Shown: piece by piece, positions 17,550-25,942 of the stretch
Layout: each line of letters opens with the position of its first letter
How positions within the stretch are numbered: the first letter of the stretch is position 1
NCBI GenBank assembly: GCA_000720535.1
Contig: JOAZ01000012.1
Location: 62,001 to 126,000, forward strand
Source: Streptomyces halstedii
Lineage (GTDB): Bacteria > Actinomycetota > Actinomycetes > Streptomycetales > Streptomycetaceae
DNA length: 64,000 bases
Direction of reading: 5' to 3'
Notes under the pieces: model-generated
What the model saw: the letters and a program-made list of their open reading frames with translations, nothing else
Told to the model about the DNA's origin: nothing
Database searches by the model: none
Made by a program: the position numbers and the translations under genes

Positions 17550-19610
17550 GTGCGGAACATGCTGCCGCTCATCGGCTCGCACCCCGGCGGGCGCTCTGCG
17601 CTGACCTGCCGCTACCGCTGCGGGGACGCCTGCTTCAAGGAAGTACCGAACACCAGCGACAACGAGTACGCCGGTGATGTCATCGCCGGCGCCCTCTCGC
17701 GCCGTTCGATGATGCGCGCCGCCGCGGTGGTGACCGTCGCGGCAGCCGCCGGAACCGCCACGCTCGCGGGCGCGGGTGCCCCCGAGGCCGAGGCCGCGCC
17801 CCTCGCGGGGCACCCCGGCAAGAAGCAGAAGCCCACCGCGTCCGGCGCACGCGGCCTGCGCTTCTCGCCCGTCGCGCCCAACACGCACGACAAGGTGAGC
17901 GTCCCGGACGGCTACGGCCAGAACGTGGTGATCCGCTGGGGCGAACCCATCCTGCGCGGGGCCCCCGCCTTCCAGCCGGACAAGCAGACCGCCAAGGCGC
18001 AGGCGGGCCAGTTCGGCTACAACAACGACTTCCTGTCCCTGCTGCCGCTCCAGGGCGAGCGGGGGCGCCAGGTGCTGGTCGCCAATCATGAGTACACGGA
18101 CGAGAACCTCATGTTCCGTGGTTACGATCCGGCCAGTCCGACCCGTGAACAGGTGGAGATCGCCTGGGCGGCGCACGGACTCTCCGTGGTCGTGGTCCAG
18201 GAGGAGAACCGCACCGGCAAGCTCACCCCGGTCAACCGCCACCCGCTGAACCGCCGGCTCACCGCCACCAGCGTGTTCCAGGTCACCGGCCCGGCCGCGG
18301 GCAGCCCGCTGCTGCGCACCTCCGCCGACCGCACCGGCACGAAGGTGCTGGGCACGCTGAACAACTGCGCGGGCGGCACCACCCCGTGGGGCACCACGCT
18401 GCACGGCGAGGAGAACTTCAACCAGTACTTCGCCAACGGCTCCAGCGACACCGACAAGCGCTACGGCATCGGCACGGGCGAGACCGAGCGCAAGTGGGAG
18501 CGGTTCGACAAGCGCTTCGACCTGTCGCGCGAGCCCAACGAGGCGCACCGCTTCGGCTGGGTCGTCGAACTCGACCCGTACGACCCGGACTCCACGCCCC
18601 GTAAGCGGACCGCGCTCGGCCGTTTCAAGCACGAGGCCGCCCAGCCCCGGCTGACCTCGGACGGCCGTCCCGTCGTCTACATGGGCGACGACGAGAAGTT
18701 CGACTACTTCTACAAGTTCGTCTCCAGCAAGAAGATGAAGAAGGGCACCTCCCGGGCCGCCCGCGCGCACAACCTGACCCTGCTGGACGAGGGCACCCTG
18801 TACGTCGCCAGGCTGACCGGGGACTCCCCGGCCGAGGAGATCGACGGCACCGGAAAGCTGCCCGTGGACGGCGAGTTCGACGGCAGCGGTGTGTGGATCC
18901 CGCTCGCCACCGGTGACACCTCGCACGTGCCGGGGATGACCGCGGAAGAGGTGTACGTCTTCACACGGCTGGCCGGTGACAAGGTCGGGGCCACCAAGAT
19001 GGACCGCCCCGAGGACGTCGAGCCCTCGCCGCGCACGGGCCGGGTCTACATCGCCCTCACCAACAACACCGACCGGGGCAAGGCGGGCAAGGCCGCCGCG
19101 GACGAGGCCAACCCGCGCGACGCCAACAAGCACGGCCAGATCCTGGAACTGGCGGAGAACTGGGACGACCCGGCGGGTGACGGCTTCGCCTGGCGGCTCT
19201 TCCTCGTCGCGGGCGACCCGAAGGACCCGTCGACGTACTTCTCCGGCTTCCCGAAGGAGCGGGTCAGCCCGATCTCCTGCCCGGACAACGTGGCCTTCGA
19301 CGACCACGGCAACCTGTGGATCTCCACGGACGGCAACCAGCTCGGCTCGCACGACGGGCTGTTCGGGGTGGCGACGGCGGGTGAGCGGCGCGGCGAGCTG
19401 AAGCAGTTCCTGACCATGCCGGCCGGGGCGGAGACCTGCGGACCGGTGATCCAGGACCGCAGGGTCCTGGTCGCGGTCCAGCACCCGGGAGAGATCGACG
19501 GCGCGTCCGTGGAGAAGCCGGCCAGCACATGGCCGGACGGGCCGGGCCGGATCGTCCGGCCGTCGGTGGTGGCCGTCTGGCGCAAGGACGGCGGGGACAT
19601 CGGCGTCTGA
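17550..19610 (+). CDS. PhoX-family alkaline phosphatase, Tat-exported
   Basis: A 686-residue member of the PhoX (DUF839) family of Ca/Fe-dependent secreted phosphatases, which release phosphate from organophosphates outside the cell. An unusually long N-region (about 50 residues, with three Cys) precedes a Tat signal, SRRSMMRAAAV, a hydrophobic Ala-rich stretch and a likely cleavage near AEA (about 85). Family-like blocks include NNDFLSLLP, NHEYTDENLM, HGEENFNQYF and SCPDNVAFDDHGNLWI. The start is GTG 17550, 9 nt after GGAGGG. The PHO box just upstream predicts PhoP activation under phosphate limitation, which fits the function. Confidence 0.93.
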   Translation: MRNMLPLIGSHPGGRSALTCRYRCGDACFKEVPNTSDNEYAGDVIAGALSRRSMMRAAAVVTVAAAAGTATLAGAGAPEAEAAPLAGHPGKKQKPTASGARGLRFSPVAPNTHDKVSVPDGYGQNVVIRWGEPILRGAPAFQPDKQTAKAQAGQFGYNNDFLSLLPLQGERGRQVLVANHEYTDENLMFRGYDPASPTREQVEIAWAAHGLSVVVVQEENRTGKLTPVNRHPLNRRLTATSVFQVTGPAAGSPLLRTSADRTGTKVLGTLNNCAGGTTPWGTTLHGEENFNQYFANGSSDTDKRYGIGTGETERKWERFDKRFDLSREPNEAHRFGWVVELDPYDPDSTPRKRTALGRFKHEAAQPRLTSDGRPVVYMGDDEKFDYFYKFVSSKKMKKGTSRAARAHNLTLLDEGTLYVARLTGDSPAEEIDGTGKLPVDGEFDGSGVWIPLATGDTSHVPGMTAEEVYVFTRLAGDKVGATKMDRPEDVEPSPRTGRVYIALTNNTDRGKAGKAAADEANPRDANKHGQILELAENWDDPAGDGFAWRLFLVAGDPKDPSTYFSGFPKERVSPISCPDNVAFDDHGNLWISTDGNQLGSHDGLFGVATAGERRGELKQFLTMPAGAETCGPVIQDRRVLVAVQHPGEIDGASVEKPASTWPDGPGRIVRPSVVAVWRKDGGDIGV

Positions 19611-19615
19611 TCCCA

Positions 19616-19673
19616 CCGGGCCGCGGGGCCCCCGGGCCGCGGGGCCCCCGGGCCGCGGGGCCGCGGGGCCCGG
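19616..19673. repeat. 16-bp GC tandem repeat, probable terminator
   Basis: CCGGGCCGCGGGGCCC is repeated head to tail from 19616 (second unit 19632, third, altered, from 19648). Each unit is largely self-complementary, so the transcript can fold into alternative hairpins just after the PhoX stop. Confidence 0.6.
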
Positions 19674-19710
19674 CTTCGGTTCCCGGCCCCGCCGGGGTGC
19701 CTCACCGCAT

Positions 19711-19716
19711 TAGAGT
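19711..19716 (+). promoter_or_regulatory. -10 box TAGAGT, predicted leaderless promoter
   Basis: TAGAGT lies 7 nt before ATG 19724. There is no Shine-Dalgarno. Confidence 0.5.
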
Positions 19717-19723
19717 CGGGTGC

Positions 19724-20167
19724 ATGGTTTCCGGTGAGGCACCACAGGCGGCGGGCAGCGTCCGGGTCGACGTGTGGATCTGGTCGGTCCGGCTGACGAA
19801 GACCCGCGCACAGGCGGCCGCCGCCTGCCGGGCGGGCCATGTCCGGGTCAACGGCGAGCGGGCCAAGCCGGCCCAGAACCTCCGCGCGGGCGACGAGGTG
19901 CGGCTCCGGCACGCGGGCCGGGACCGGATCGTGGTCGTGTCCAAGATCGTGAAGAAGCGGGTCGGCCCGCCGGTAGCCGTGGAGTGCTTCGTCGACAACA
20001 GCCCGCCCCCGCCGCCGCGCGAGACGGCGATCCAGGTGCCGGTCCGTGACCGCGGTGCCGGACGCCCGACCAAGCGGGACCGCCGCGAGATCGAACGCCT
20101 CCAGGGCCTCCAAGGCCCGCAGAACCCCCAGCGCGCCGCACGCCGGGGACGGGACGCCACCAGCTGA
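19724..20167 (+). CDS. S4-domain RNA-binding protein, Hsp15-like
   Basis: A 147-residue basic protein with an N-terminal S4 RNA-binding domain (about 14-75): VDVWIWSVRLTKTR, CRAGHVRVNG, and a K-P-A-Q-N turn before the AGDEVRLR strand. The arrangement matches Hsp15, which recycles stalled 50S subunits carrying peptidyl-tRNA; homology to that function is inferred only. The C-terminal third is Arg/Pro/Gln-rich and probably disordered. It has its own leaderless-type promoter after the PhoX repeats. Confidence 0.85.
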   Translation: MVSGEAPQAAGSVRVDVWIWSVRLTKTRAQAAAACRAGHVRVNGERAKPAQNLRAGDEVRLRHAGRDRIVVVSKIVKKRVGPPVAVECFVDNSPPPPPRETAIQVPVRDRGAGRPTKRDRREIERLQGLQGPQNPQRAARRGRDATS

Positions 20168-20293
20168 CGCGCGCCCGGCGCGGGTGCGGCGCGGGTGCGC
20201 TGCTCGCGGCGCAGAGCAGTGCTCACGCGGCGGTGCGGTGCTCTCGGGCCGGTCGCGGTGCTCGCGGCCCCGTGCGCCCGCGTCCGCCGTTCG

Positions 20294-20536
20294 TCAGCCC
20301 CGGTAGTCCTCCACCTCGCCCGCGGGGCGCAGCGTCGCCTTCGCGGGGTCGTCGCCGAACTCGCTGAGGGCCCGGCGCTGCCGTAGCAGGTCCCAGCACT
20401 GGTCGAGCCGGATCTCCACCTCGCGCAGCCGGGAGCGATCCTCGTCGGAGAGGCCGTCCAGCGTGGAGCGGGCCCGTAGGTCGCGCTCCTCGGCGACCAG
20501 CCCGTCGATGTGCTCGATGATGTCGTGTTCGCCCAT
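20294..20536 (-). CDS. DUF2630-family small acidic protein
   Basis: An 80-residue hydrophilic, mostly helical protein (MGEHDIIEHIDGLVAEE... DEDRSRLREVEIRLDQCWDLLRQRRA) matching the DUF2630 family common in actinobacteria. Its function is unknown; a helical-hairpin fold seems likely. ATG 20536 has an AAGGAG ribosome site. It follows the quinone oxidoreductase on the same strand with a 22-nt gap, so the two are probably cotranscribed. Confidence 0.8.
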   Translation of the reverse strand: MGEHDIIEHIDGLVAEERDLRARSTLDGLSDEDRSRLREVEIRLDQCWDLLRQRRALSEFGDDPAKATLRPAGEVEDYRG

Positions 20537-20558
20537 GGCGGCGGCGCTCCTTACACAG

Positions 20559-21509
20559 TCAGATGACGAAGACGGTCTTGCCGCGTGCCCCGCCCGCCCG
20601 GTTCTGGGCGAGTGCCTGCGGGGCCTTCTCCAGGGGGAGTTCCACGTCGATCGGCACGCGCAGCTCGCCTCGTGCGGCCCCCTCGGCCAGGGCGCCGAGC
20701 AGTTCTCCCGTGGGGTCCGCCGGGTCCAGCCGGAAGTCCACCCGGGCGACGCCGGGCGGCCCCGGAACGCCTCGGGTGGTGACGGCGACACCGCCGTCCC
20801 GTACCAGCGCGGTGTGCGTGGCGAAGGCGGCCGGGTCGGTGGAGACCAGGTCGACGAGCGCGTCGACCCCCTCCGGGTACAGGTCCGCCACCGCGGACGC
20901 CAGCTCGTCGGGGCCCGCCGTCGTGTCCACGGTGGCGGCGGCGCCCAGCGCGGCCATCCGCCGCTTCTCGTCACCCCGTACGGCGGCGACGACCCCGATG
21001 GAGCGGGCCGCGGCGAGCTGGGTCAGGAAGCTGCCCACCCCGCCCGCCGCGCCGATGACCAGCAGGCTCCGCCCGTCGCGTACGGCCGTGCCCCCGAGGA
21101 TCTGCGCGGCGGCCGTCCCGGCGGACGGGAGCGCCGCGGCGTGCTGGAGCGGGAGCCCGTCCGGGACCAGGGCGATCGGCGCGTCCTGCGCCACGCACAG
21201 GTACTCGCCGTACGCGCCGCAGCGTCCCACCGGGAGTGCCGTCAGCCGGCCGAACACCGGGTCGCCGACGCGGAAGAGGTTGTCACCGCCGCCGATCATG
21301 TCCACCCGCCCCGCGAAGTCCGTCCCGACGAGGAGCGGAAAGCTGTGGGGAGCCGTCCCGTCCAGGGCGCCGTCTGCGGTCTGCCAGTCCAGGGGGTTGA
21401 GGGAGGCGTATTCGACCTTCACCCGCACCTCGCCGGGCGAGGGGTCCGGTTTGGGGACCACCACGAGCGAGGGCTCCGTACGGAACGCGCTGACGGCGAC
21501 GGCTCGCAT
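20559..21509 (-). CDS. NADP-dependent zinc-type alcohol dehydrogenase/quinone oxidoreductase (MDR)
   Basis: A 316-residue medium-chain dehydrogenase/reductase of the quinone-oxidoreductase branch. The GroES-like N-domain (about 1-120) lacks the structural-zinc Cys cluster, and the Rossmann part carries VIGAAGGVGSFLTQLA, the AxxGxxG nucleotide-binding signature. These enzymes reduce quinones or enones with NADPH. A second family member is at 63035-63943. Together with the DUF2630 gene it forms a likely two-gene operon. Confidence 0.88.
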   Translation of the reverse strand: MRAVAVSAFRTEPSLVVVPKPDPSPGEVRVKVEYASLNPLDWQTADGALDGTAPHSFPLLVGTDFAGRVDMIGGGDNLFRVGDPVFGRLTALPVGRCGAYGEYLCVAQDAPIALVPDGLPLQHAAALPSAGTAAAQILGGTAVRDGRSLLVIGAAGGVGSFLTQLAAARSIGVVAAVRGDEKRRMAALGAAATVDTTAGPDELASAVADLYPEGVDALVDLVSTDPAAFATHTALVRDGGVAVTTRGVPGPPGVARVDFRLDPADPTGELLGALAEGAARGELRVPIDVELPLEKAPQALAQNRAGGARGKTVFVI

Positions 21510-21675
21510 ACGGCCAACCTCTCACTCGGTCCCTGCCCCGCCTCCCACTCTCGCCCGGCCCCCGCGCCCGCGCATGTCGGAACCCGGCGCCGTACCGCGC
21601 CTCCGGGCCCCCGCGCCCCCGCCCGCCGGGCCCCACCCGCGCCCCGCCGGGCCCGCCGGCCCCCGCCCCGTACCC

Positions 21676-22551
21676 CTACCGGTCCTCCGCCCGTCCCGCC
21701 CTCCGCGCCGCCAGGATCCGTCCGGCCCCTCCGCCCACCGCCAGCAGCAGGCCCGCCGCCAGGACCGCCCACACGGTCGTCCGCAGCGACGCGGTGAGCG
21801 CGTCGTACACCGCCGAGGCCCCGTCCCGGTCGTCGGACGGCACCTGGCCCAGCACCCTGCTCCGGCCGGCCGCGACCGCGAGGCGCAGCAGTACGGCGCC
21901 GAGCGCGAGGCCCGCGCCCGCGACGGCGGTGGCGCCCAGGCCGCCCCGGAGCCCGCGCCGTACGGACGCGAGGCCCACGACGAGGACGAGCAGGACCGCC
22001 GTGCCGACGGCCGGCCACACACCGGCGTCCCGCAGGAACCGGAAGGTGCTCCGCAGCTCGTCCGCGCGGTCGGCGGGGAGCAGGGTGATGGTGGTGTGCC
22101 GTACGGGGATCAGGTCGGCGAAGGGCACCTCGTCGTCGATCAGCGCCTGCCGGACGCGTTCGACCACGGGCGCCAGGTCGATGGTCACCGCCCGTCCGTT
22201 GTCGCCGTGCAGGTCGGCCTTCACGGCCTGGTGCGCGGTCCGGTTGGCGCCGTCCCAGGCCCGTTGGAACGCCTCGGTCGTGGTGAAGGACCGCGCCGTG
22301 TCGTACAGGAAGTCCCCGAGGGTGTCCTGGAGCGGGCCCACGTCGATGTTCTTCATCGCCGCGTCGGTGACGAGGGTGGCGACGGTGTCCTGTACGCCGG
22401 GGTCGGCGGCCAGCGGGGAGACGGCGGCGAGGTAGCGGTCGGTGTCGTCGAGTTCCAGGTCGACCCAGGCGGCGAGTGCGCCGAACGGGACCAGCAGGGC
22501 GAGCAGGACGACCAGGACCGCCGACAGGGCCGCTGAGAGGTAGGTCCGCAC
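21676..22551 (-). CDS. membrane protein with large extracytoplasmic loop
   Basis: A 291-residue protein. An N-terminal membrane anchor (about 4-28) is followed by an exported domain of about 130 residues (helical, with repeated D and T) and three further hydrophobic segments (about 170-290). It resembles a family of Streptomyces integral membrane proteins of unknown function. The start is uncertain: GTG 22551 puts the anchor at the N-terminus after a weak GGGGG site, while upstream in-frame starts add a Pro/Arg-rich leader. It is divergent from the small membrane gene at 22680. No catalytic motif is visible. Confidence 0.7.
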   Translation of the reverse strand: MRTYLSAALSAVLVVLLALLVPFGALAAWVDLELDDTDRYLAAVSPLAADPGVQDTVATLVTDAAMKNIDVGPLQDTLGDFLYDTARSFTTTEAFQRAWDGANRTAHQAVKADLHGDNGRAVTIDLAPVVERVRQALIDDEVPFADLIPVRHTTITLLPADRADELRSTFRFLRDAGVWPAVGTAVLLVLVVGLASVRRGLRGGLGATAVAGAGLALGAVLLRLAVAAGRSRVLGQVPSDDRDGASAVYDALTASLRTTVWAVLAAGLLLAVGGGAGRILAARRAGRAEDR

Positions 22552-22679
22552 AGCCCCCAGCCAATCCCGTGCGGCGGCCGCGCGCTCCGGGCCGTACGCC
22601 GTTCGAGTTGCCGGGGCGTGCGGCCGGGTGTGCCCTGGAGAGACGGAGAGGACCAAGGGCGAGAGAGGGAGCTGCCGCC

Positions 22680-23090
22680 ATGGCCACACACGGAACGCTG
22701 ACCCGGCGCGGAGGGACCCGCGCCCGGACGCCGGCCCGGCATCCGCACCACGCGATCGGCTGGGCGCTGCCGGCGGTGCTGGGGGTGATCGTCGGTTTCT
22801 GGGCGTTCTACATCCACCGGGACGGCGGCGCGACCACCGGGGGGCTGATCTGGCTCGGCGTCGCCTCCGGTGTGGCCTTCGCCGTGCTGTGCTTCGCCCT
22901 GGGACGGGTGCAGGGGAGGCTGCCGGCCGAACTACGGGCCGCGGCCTACGGGGCGGTCACCGCGATCGTGATCGGCTATCTCTTCAGCCTGCACCACCAC
23001 AGCGTGCTGTCCTCGGCCGTCCTCGGACTGGGGGTCGGCGCGGGGGTGACCGTCTACGCGTTCTACCTCTTCCACACGCGGTCGCCGTGA
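22680..23090 (+). CDS. small four-TM membrane protein
   Basis: A 136-residue protein with a basic, His/Arg-rich N-terminal tail (about 25 residues) and four hydrophobic helices, the second pair flanking FSLHHHS. The function is not recognised. The ATG at 22680 has purine-rich sequence upstream (GAGAGAGGGAG), a usable if distant ribosome site. It ends before a strong bidirectional terminator. Confidence 0.7.
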   Translation: MATHGTLTRRGGTRARTPARHPHHAIGWALPAVLGVIVGFWAFYIHRDGGATTGGLIWLGVASGVAFAVLCFALGRVQGRLPAELRAAAYGAVTAIVIGYLFSLHHHSVLSSAVLGLGVGAGVTVYAFYLFHTRSP

Positions 23091-23145
23091 GGGCCGCGCG
23101 CCCGGCCAAGGTGGCCGAGGGACCGGGCTCGTGACGCACCGTCCG

Positions 23146-23206
23146 GTACGACGGCGGACCCCCGCGCACGATCGCGTACGACGAGCGGACCCCCACGCAC
23201 GATCGC
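23146..23206. repeat. direct repeat including one arm of the terminator
   Basis: A 30-nt segment (23146-23175) is repeated as a 31-nt copy (23176-23206), differing by one inserted A and one A/G change. The second copy is the left arm of the adjacent terminator. Confidence 0.7.
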
Positions 23207-23224
23207 GTGGGGGTCCGCTCGTCG
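23179..23224. terminator. bidirectional terminator
   Basis: Perfect 20-bp stem (23179-23198 with 23205-23224, core GAGCGGACCCCCACGC) with a 6-nt loop, between convergent genes. Confidence 0.85.
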
Positions 23225-23239
23225 TTCGGGGACGGGTCG

Positions 23240-23662
23240 TCACTCGTGGACGACGGTGACCGGGCAGCGGGCGTGCTGGGTGACGTGCAGGCTGACCGAG
23301 CCCAGGAGGGTGGCCTTGAAGCCGCTGTAGCCGCGCGCGCCGACGACCAGCAGATTGGCGCCCTTGGCCCGCTCCAGCAGGGACTGGGCGGCGTTGCCGA
23401 TCACGACGACCTTCTCCACCTCCGCCGCGCCCTCGGCGCCGAGGGCCTCCTCCAGCGCCTCGTTGAGCGCCACGGTCGCCACCGCCTGCGGGTCGAAGTC
23501 CTCCGGCAGACCCGGCATCATGGACGCCCAACTGGTGGCGGGGTACTCCCAGCTGTTGACCGCCTCGACCGAGTCCCCGGTCAGCTCCGCCTGGCGCACC
23601 GCCCAGCGCAGCGCCTTGATCGACTGCTCCGAGCCGTCCACACCGACGACGATCCTGCCCAT
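23240..23662 (-). CDS. universal stress protein (UspA family)
   Basis: A 140-residue single-domain Usp. It begins IVVGVDGSEQS and carries the ATP-binding signature G-x2-G-x9-G-S (GARG ... LLGS), so it is of the nucleotide-binding type. These proteins modulate stress and dormancy physiology in actinobacteria. The start is ATG 23662, after GGAGG at good spacing. It is monocistronic. Confidence 0.92.
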   Translation of the reverse strand: MGRIVVGVDGSEQSIKALRWAVRQAELTGDSVEAVNSWEYPATSWASMMPGLPEDFDPQAVATVALNEALEEALGAEGAAEVEKVVVIGNAAQSLLERAKGANLLVVGARGYSGFKATLLGSVSLHVTQHARCPVTVVHE

Positions 23663-23815
23663 GTCCGCCTCCAGCTCCTCGGGACCCGTACGGCACGTGC
23701 CCCATGTTGCGTGTATCCGTAATAACACGAGCCAAACCGGGCACAAAGGGCCCGTAGGCCCCTTGCGTTGCTCTGTGCCCGTGTGTCTCGGAGGCACCGG
23801 CCGGGGCCGGACGGG

Positions 23816-24475
23816 TCAGTTCACCCGCAGGTCGGCGAGCTGCTGGGCGAACGGCACGACCGCGTCCTCGCCGTCGTCGAGCGTGGCCGCCCGGGTCGCC
23901 CCGGAGACGGTGCGTCCGGTGACGGCCGAGGCCAGCTCGCCGCCCGCGCGGCGGATCCGTGACGGCAGCCCCTCGGCGTACTCGTCGCCCGGCGCCCCCC
24001 AGTCCTCGGACGCCGCGTACACCGAGGTCGGCAGGGTGACGGCTCGCAGGTAGGCGAAGAGCGGACGCATCGCGTGGTCCAGGACCAGCGAGTGCCGGGG
24101 CGTGCCGCCGGTCGCCGCGATCAGGACGGGCTTGCCGGTGAGCGCGGTGTTCTCGATCAGGTCGAAGAAGGACTTGAACAGGCCGCTGTACGAGGCGGTG
24201 AAGACGGGCGACACGGCGATCAGGCCGTCCGCGCCGGTCACCGCGTCGATCGCGTCCCGCAGGTCGGCCGGCGGGAAGCCGGTGACCAGGTGGTTGGCGA
24301 TGGAGACGGCCAGGTCGCGCAGCTCGACGACCTGGACCTCGACCGCGCGGTCCTGGTCGGCGGCCAGTCGTTCACGGGTGGCCTCGGCGAGCCGGTCGGC
24401 CAGCAGCCGGGTGGACGAGGGGCTGCTCAGACCGGCCGAGACGGCCACGACGCGCAGCGGGGCGGTGGCGAACAC
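23816..24475 (-). CDS. LLM-partnered NAD(P)H:FMN reductase (CE1759 type)
   Basis: A 219-residue flavodoxin-like reductase supplying reduced FMN. The N-terminus has the FMN phosphate loop (AGLSSPSSTR), followed by SPVFTASYSGLFKSF and ATGGTPRHS. It belongs to the two-gene system in which a luciferase-like monooxygenase is followed by its own reductase. GTG 24475 has ribosome site GGAGGT lying within the stop region of the upstream gene, and only 5 nt separate the two reading frames, so the pair is translationally linked. Confidence 0.92.
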   Translation of the reverse strand: MFATAPLRVVAVSAGLSSPSSTRLLADRLAEATRERLAADQDRAVEVQVVELRDLAVSIANHLVTGFPPADLRDAIDAVTGADGLIAVSPVFTASYSGLFKSFFDLIENTALTGKPVLIAATGGTPRHSLVLDHAMRPLFAYLRAVTLPTSVYAASEDWGAPGDEYAEGLPSRIRRAGGELASAVTGRTVSGATRAATLDDGEDAVVPFAQQLADLRVN

Positions 24476-24480
24476 GGTGT

Positions 24481-25575
24481 TCAGACCTCCTTCGGGGCGG
24501 TCGCGGCACGGGCCGCGGTGACCGCGGGGTGGACGGGGGCGTCCGGCACTCCGGCCGGGCGCAGGGCGGCGAATTCCTTGCGCAGCACCGGGACGACCTC
24601 CTCGCCGAGCAGGTCGAGCTGTTCCAGGACGGTCTTGAGCGGCAGCCCGGCGTGGTCCATCAGGAACAGCTGGCGCTGGTAGTCGCCGACGGCGTCGCGG
24701 AAGGTCAGGGTGCGCTCGACGACCTCCTGCGGGGAACCGACGGTCAGCGGGGTCTCCCGGGTGAAGTCCTCCAGGGAGGGTCCGTGTCCGTAGACCGGCG
24801 CGTTGTCGAAGTACGGGCGGAACTCCCTGACCGCGTCCTGCGAGTTCTTCCGCATGAACACCTGTCCGCCGAGGCCCACGATGGCCTGCTCGGCGGTGCC
24901 GTGGCCGTAGTGGGCGTAGCGGCGCCGGTAGAGGTCCACCATCTTCTTGGTGTGCTCCATGGGCCAGAAGATGTTGTTGTGGAAGAAGCCGTCGCCGTAG
25001 TAGGCGGCCTGTTCCGCGATCTCGGGGGAGCGGATGGAGCCGTGCCAGACGAACGGCGGGACGCCGTCCAGCGGGCGCGGGGTCGACGTGAAGGACTGGA
25101 GCGGCGTACGGAACTTGCCCTCCCAGTCCACGACGTCCTCGCGCCACAGCTTGTGCAGCAGCGCGTAGTTCTCGATCGCGAGCGGGATGCCCTGACGGAT
25201 GTCCTTGCCGAACCACGGGTAGACCGGCCCGGTGTTGCCGCGGCCCATCATCAGGTCGACGCGGCCGTCGGCGAGGTGCTGGAGCGTGGCGTAGTCCTCC
25301 GCGATCTTCACCGGGTCGTTGGTGGTGATCAGCGTGGTGGAGGTCGAGAGGATGAGGTTCTCGGTGCGGGCCGCGATGTAGCCGAGCGTCGTCGTCGGTG
25401 AGGACGGGACGAACGGCGGGTTGTGGTGCTCCCCGGTCGCGAAGACGTCCAGGCCCACCTCCTCCGCCTTCCGCGCGATCGCGAGGGTCGCCTTGATCCG
25501 CTCGTGCTCGCTCGGCGTCCTGCCGGTCGTGGGGTCCGGGGTGACGTCCCCGACGGTGAAGATCCCGAACTGCAT
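24481..25575 (-). CDS. luciferase-like FMN-dependent monooxygenase (CE1758 type)
   Basis: A 364-residue TIM-barrel flavin monooxygenase of the bacterial luciferase superfamily. Typical parts are MQFGIFTVGD, EEVGLDVFATGEHH, DLMMGRGNTGPVYPWFG and a C-terminal EEVVPVLRKEF helix. It receives FMNH2 from the reductase encoded next. Substrate is unknown; such pairs are often tied to oxidative or xenobiotic stress. ATG 25575 has ribosome site GGAGG 8 nt upstream, and an ATG 15 nt further upstream lacks one. Transcription is predicted from a sigmaR-like promoter (25687-25713), leaving a leader of roughly 100 nt that contains tandem repeats. Confidence 0.9.
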   Translation of the reverse strand: MQFGIFTVGDVTPDPTTGRTPSEHERIKATLAIARKAEEVGLDVFATGEHHNPPFVPSSPTTTLGYIAARTENLILSTSTTLITTNDPVKIAEDYATLQHLADGRVDLMMGRGNTGPVYPWFGKDIRQGIPLAIENYALLHKLWREDVVDWEGKFRTPLQSFTSTPRPLDGVPPFVWHGSIRSPEIAEQAAYYGDGFFHNNIFWPMEHTKKMVDLYRRRYAHYGHGTAEQAIVGLGGQVFMRKNSQDAVREFRPYFDNAPVYGHGPSLEDFTRETPLTVGSPQEVVERTLTFRDAVGDYQRQLFLMDHAGLPLKTVLEQLDLLGEEVVPVLRKEFAALRPAGVPDAPVHPAVTAARAATAPKEV

Positions 25576-25600
25576 GGCGCCCGCCTCCATCTGTGCCGAA

Positions 25601-25645
25601 CGTGTGACATCTGTCCGTGTGGCATTCGTACGTGTGGCGTCCGTA
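25601..25645 (-). repeat. three tandem 15-bp repeats in the LLM leader
   Basis: CGTGTGACATCTGTC, CGTGTGGCATTCGTA and CGTGTGGCGTCCGTA lie head to tail between the promoter and the monooxygenase start. They may be a regulator-binding array or an RNA element. Confidence 0.7.
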
Positions 25646-25653
25646 CGAATAAG

Positions 25654-25668
25654 TGGTTGAACGTTGAA
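25654..25668 (-). promoter_or_regulatory. candidate operator TTCAACGTTCAACCA
   Basis: Read on the minus strand, this 15-mer contains two TTCAAC half-sites and matches 13 of 15 bases of the element overlapping the pirin promoter (4338-4352). It lies just downstream of the predicted transcription start. Confidence 0.45.
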
Positions 25669-25686
25669 CTATGCGACACACCCTAC

Positions 25687-25713
25687 AACGGGGCGCCCCC
25701 GTCCCCTATTCCC
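25687..25713 (-). promoter_or_regulatory. sigmaR-like promoter of the LLM/FMN reductase operon
   Basis: On the minus strand GGGAAT (25708-25713) is followed by exactly 18 nt and GTT (25687-25689) in the context CGTTG. This is the consensus recognised by sigmaR, the disulfide-stress sigma factor of Streptomyces. Confidence 0.65.
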
Positions 25714-25813
25714 GGCCGCGCGGGCCACCGCCCGGGGGTCGCGCGGCCGGGCTGCGTACGCTGGACAGGCCGCCCGGCCGGGGCGTGTGGGCCGGGTCGA
25801 AGAAGGAGCGCCG

Positions 25814-25942
25814 ATGAGCGAGAGCGAACGCTGGAAGGAGCGCGGTGTCATGCTGCGCGTCTTCGTCTACGTCTTCGCGACGCACCTCTTCGCCGGTTTC
25901 GTCATGCTGCTGTTCTACGTCGGCGGTGGCGCCGACAAGTAG
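25814..25942 (+). CDS. 42-residue single-TM protein (DUF6126-like)
   Basis: A very short protein: a charged head (MSESERWKERG) followed by one membrane helix (about residues 13-37) containing THLFAGF, ending GGGADK. Tiny one-helix proteins of this pattern are common in Streptomyces and some are catalogued as DUF6126. GGAGCG lies 6 nt before ATG 25814. It is divergent from the LLM operon. The function is unknown. Confidence 0.65.
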   Translation: MSESERWKERGVMLRVFVYVFATHLFAGFVMLLFYVGGGADK

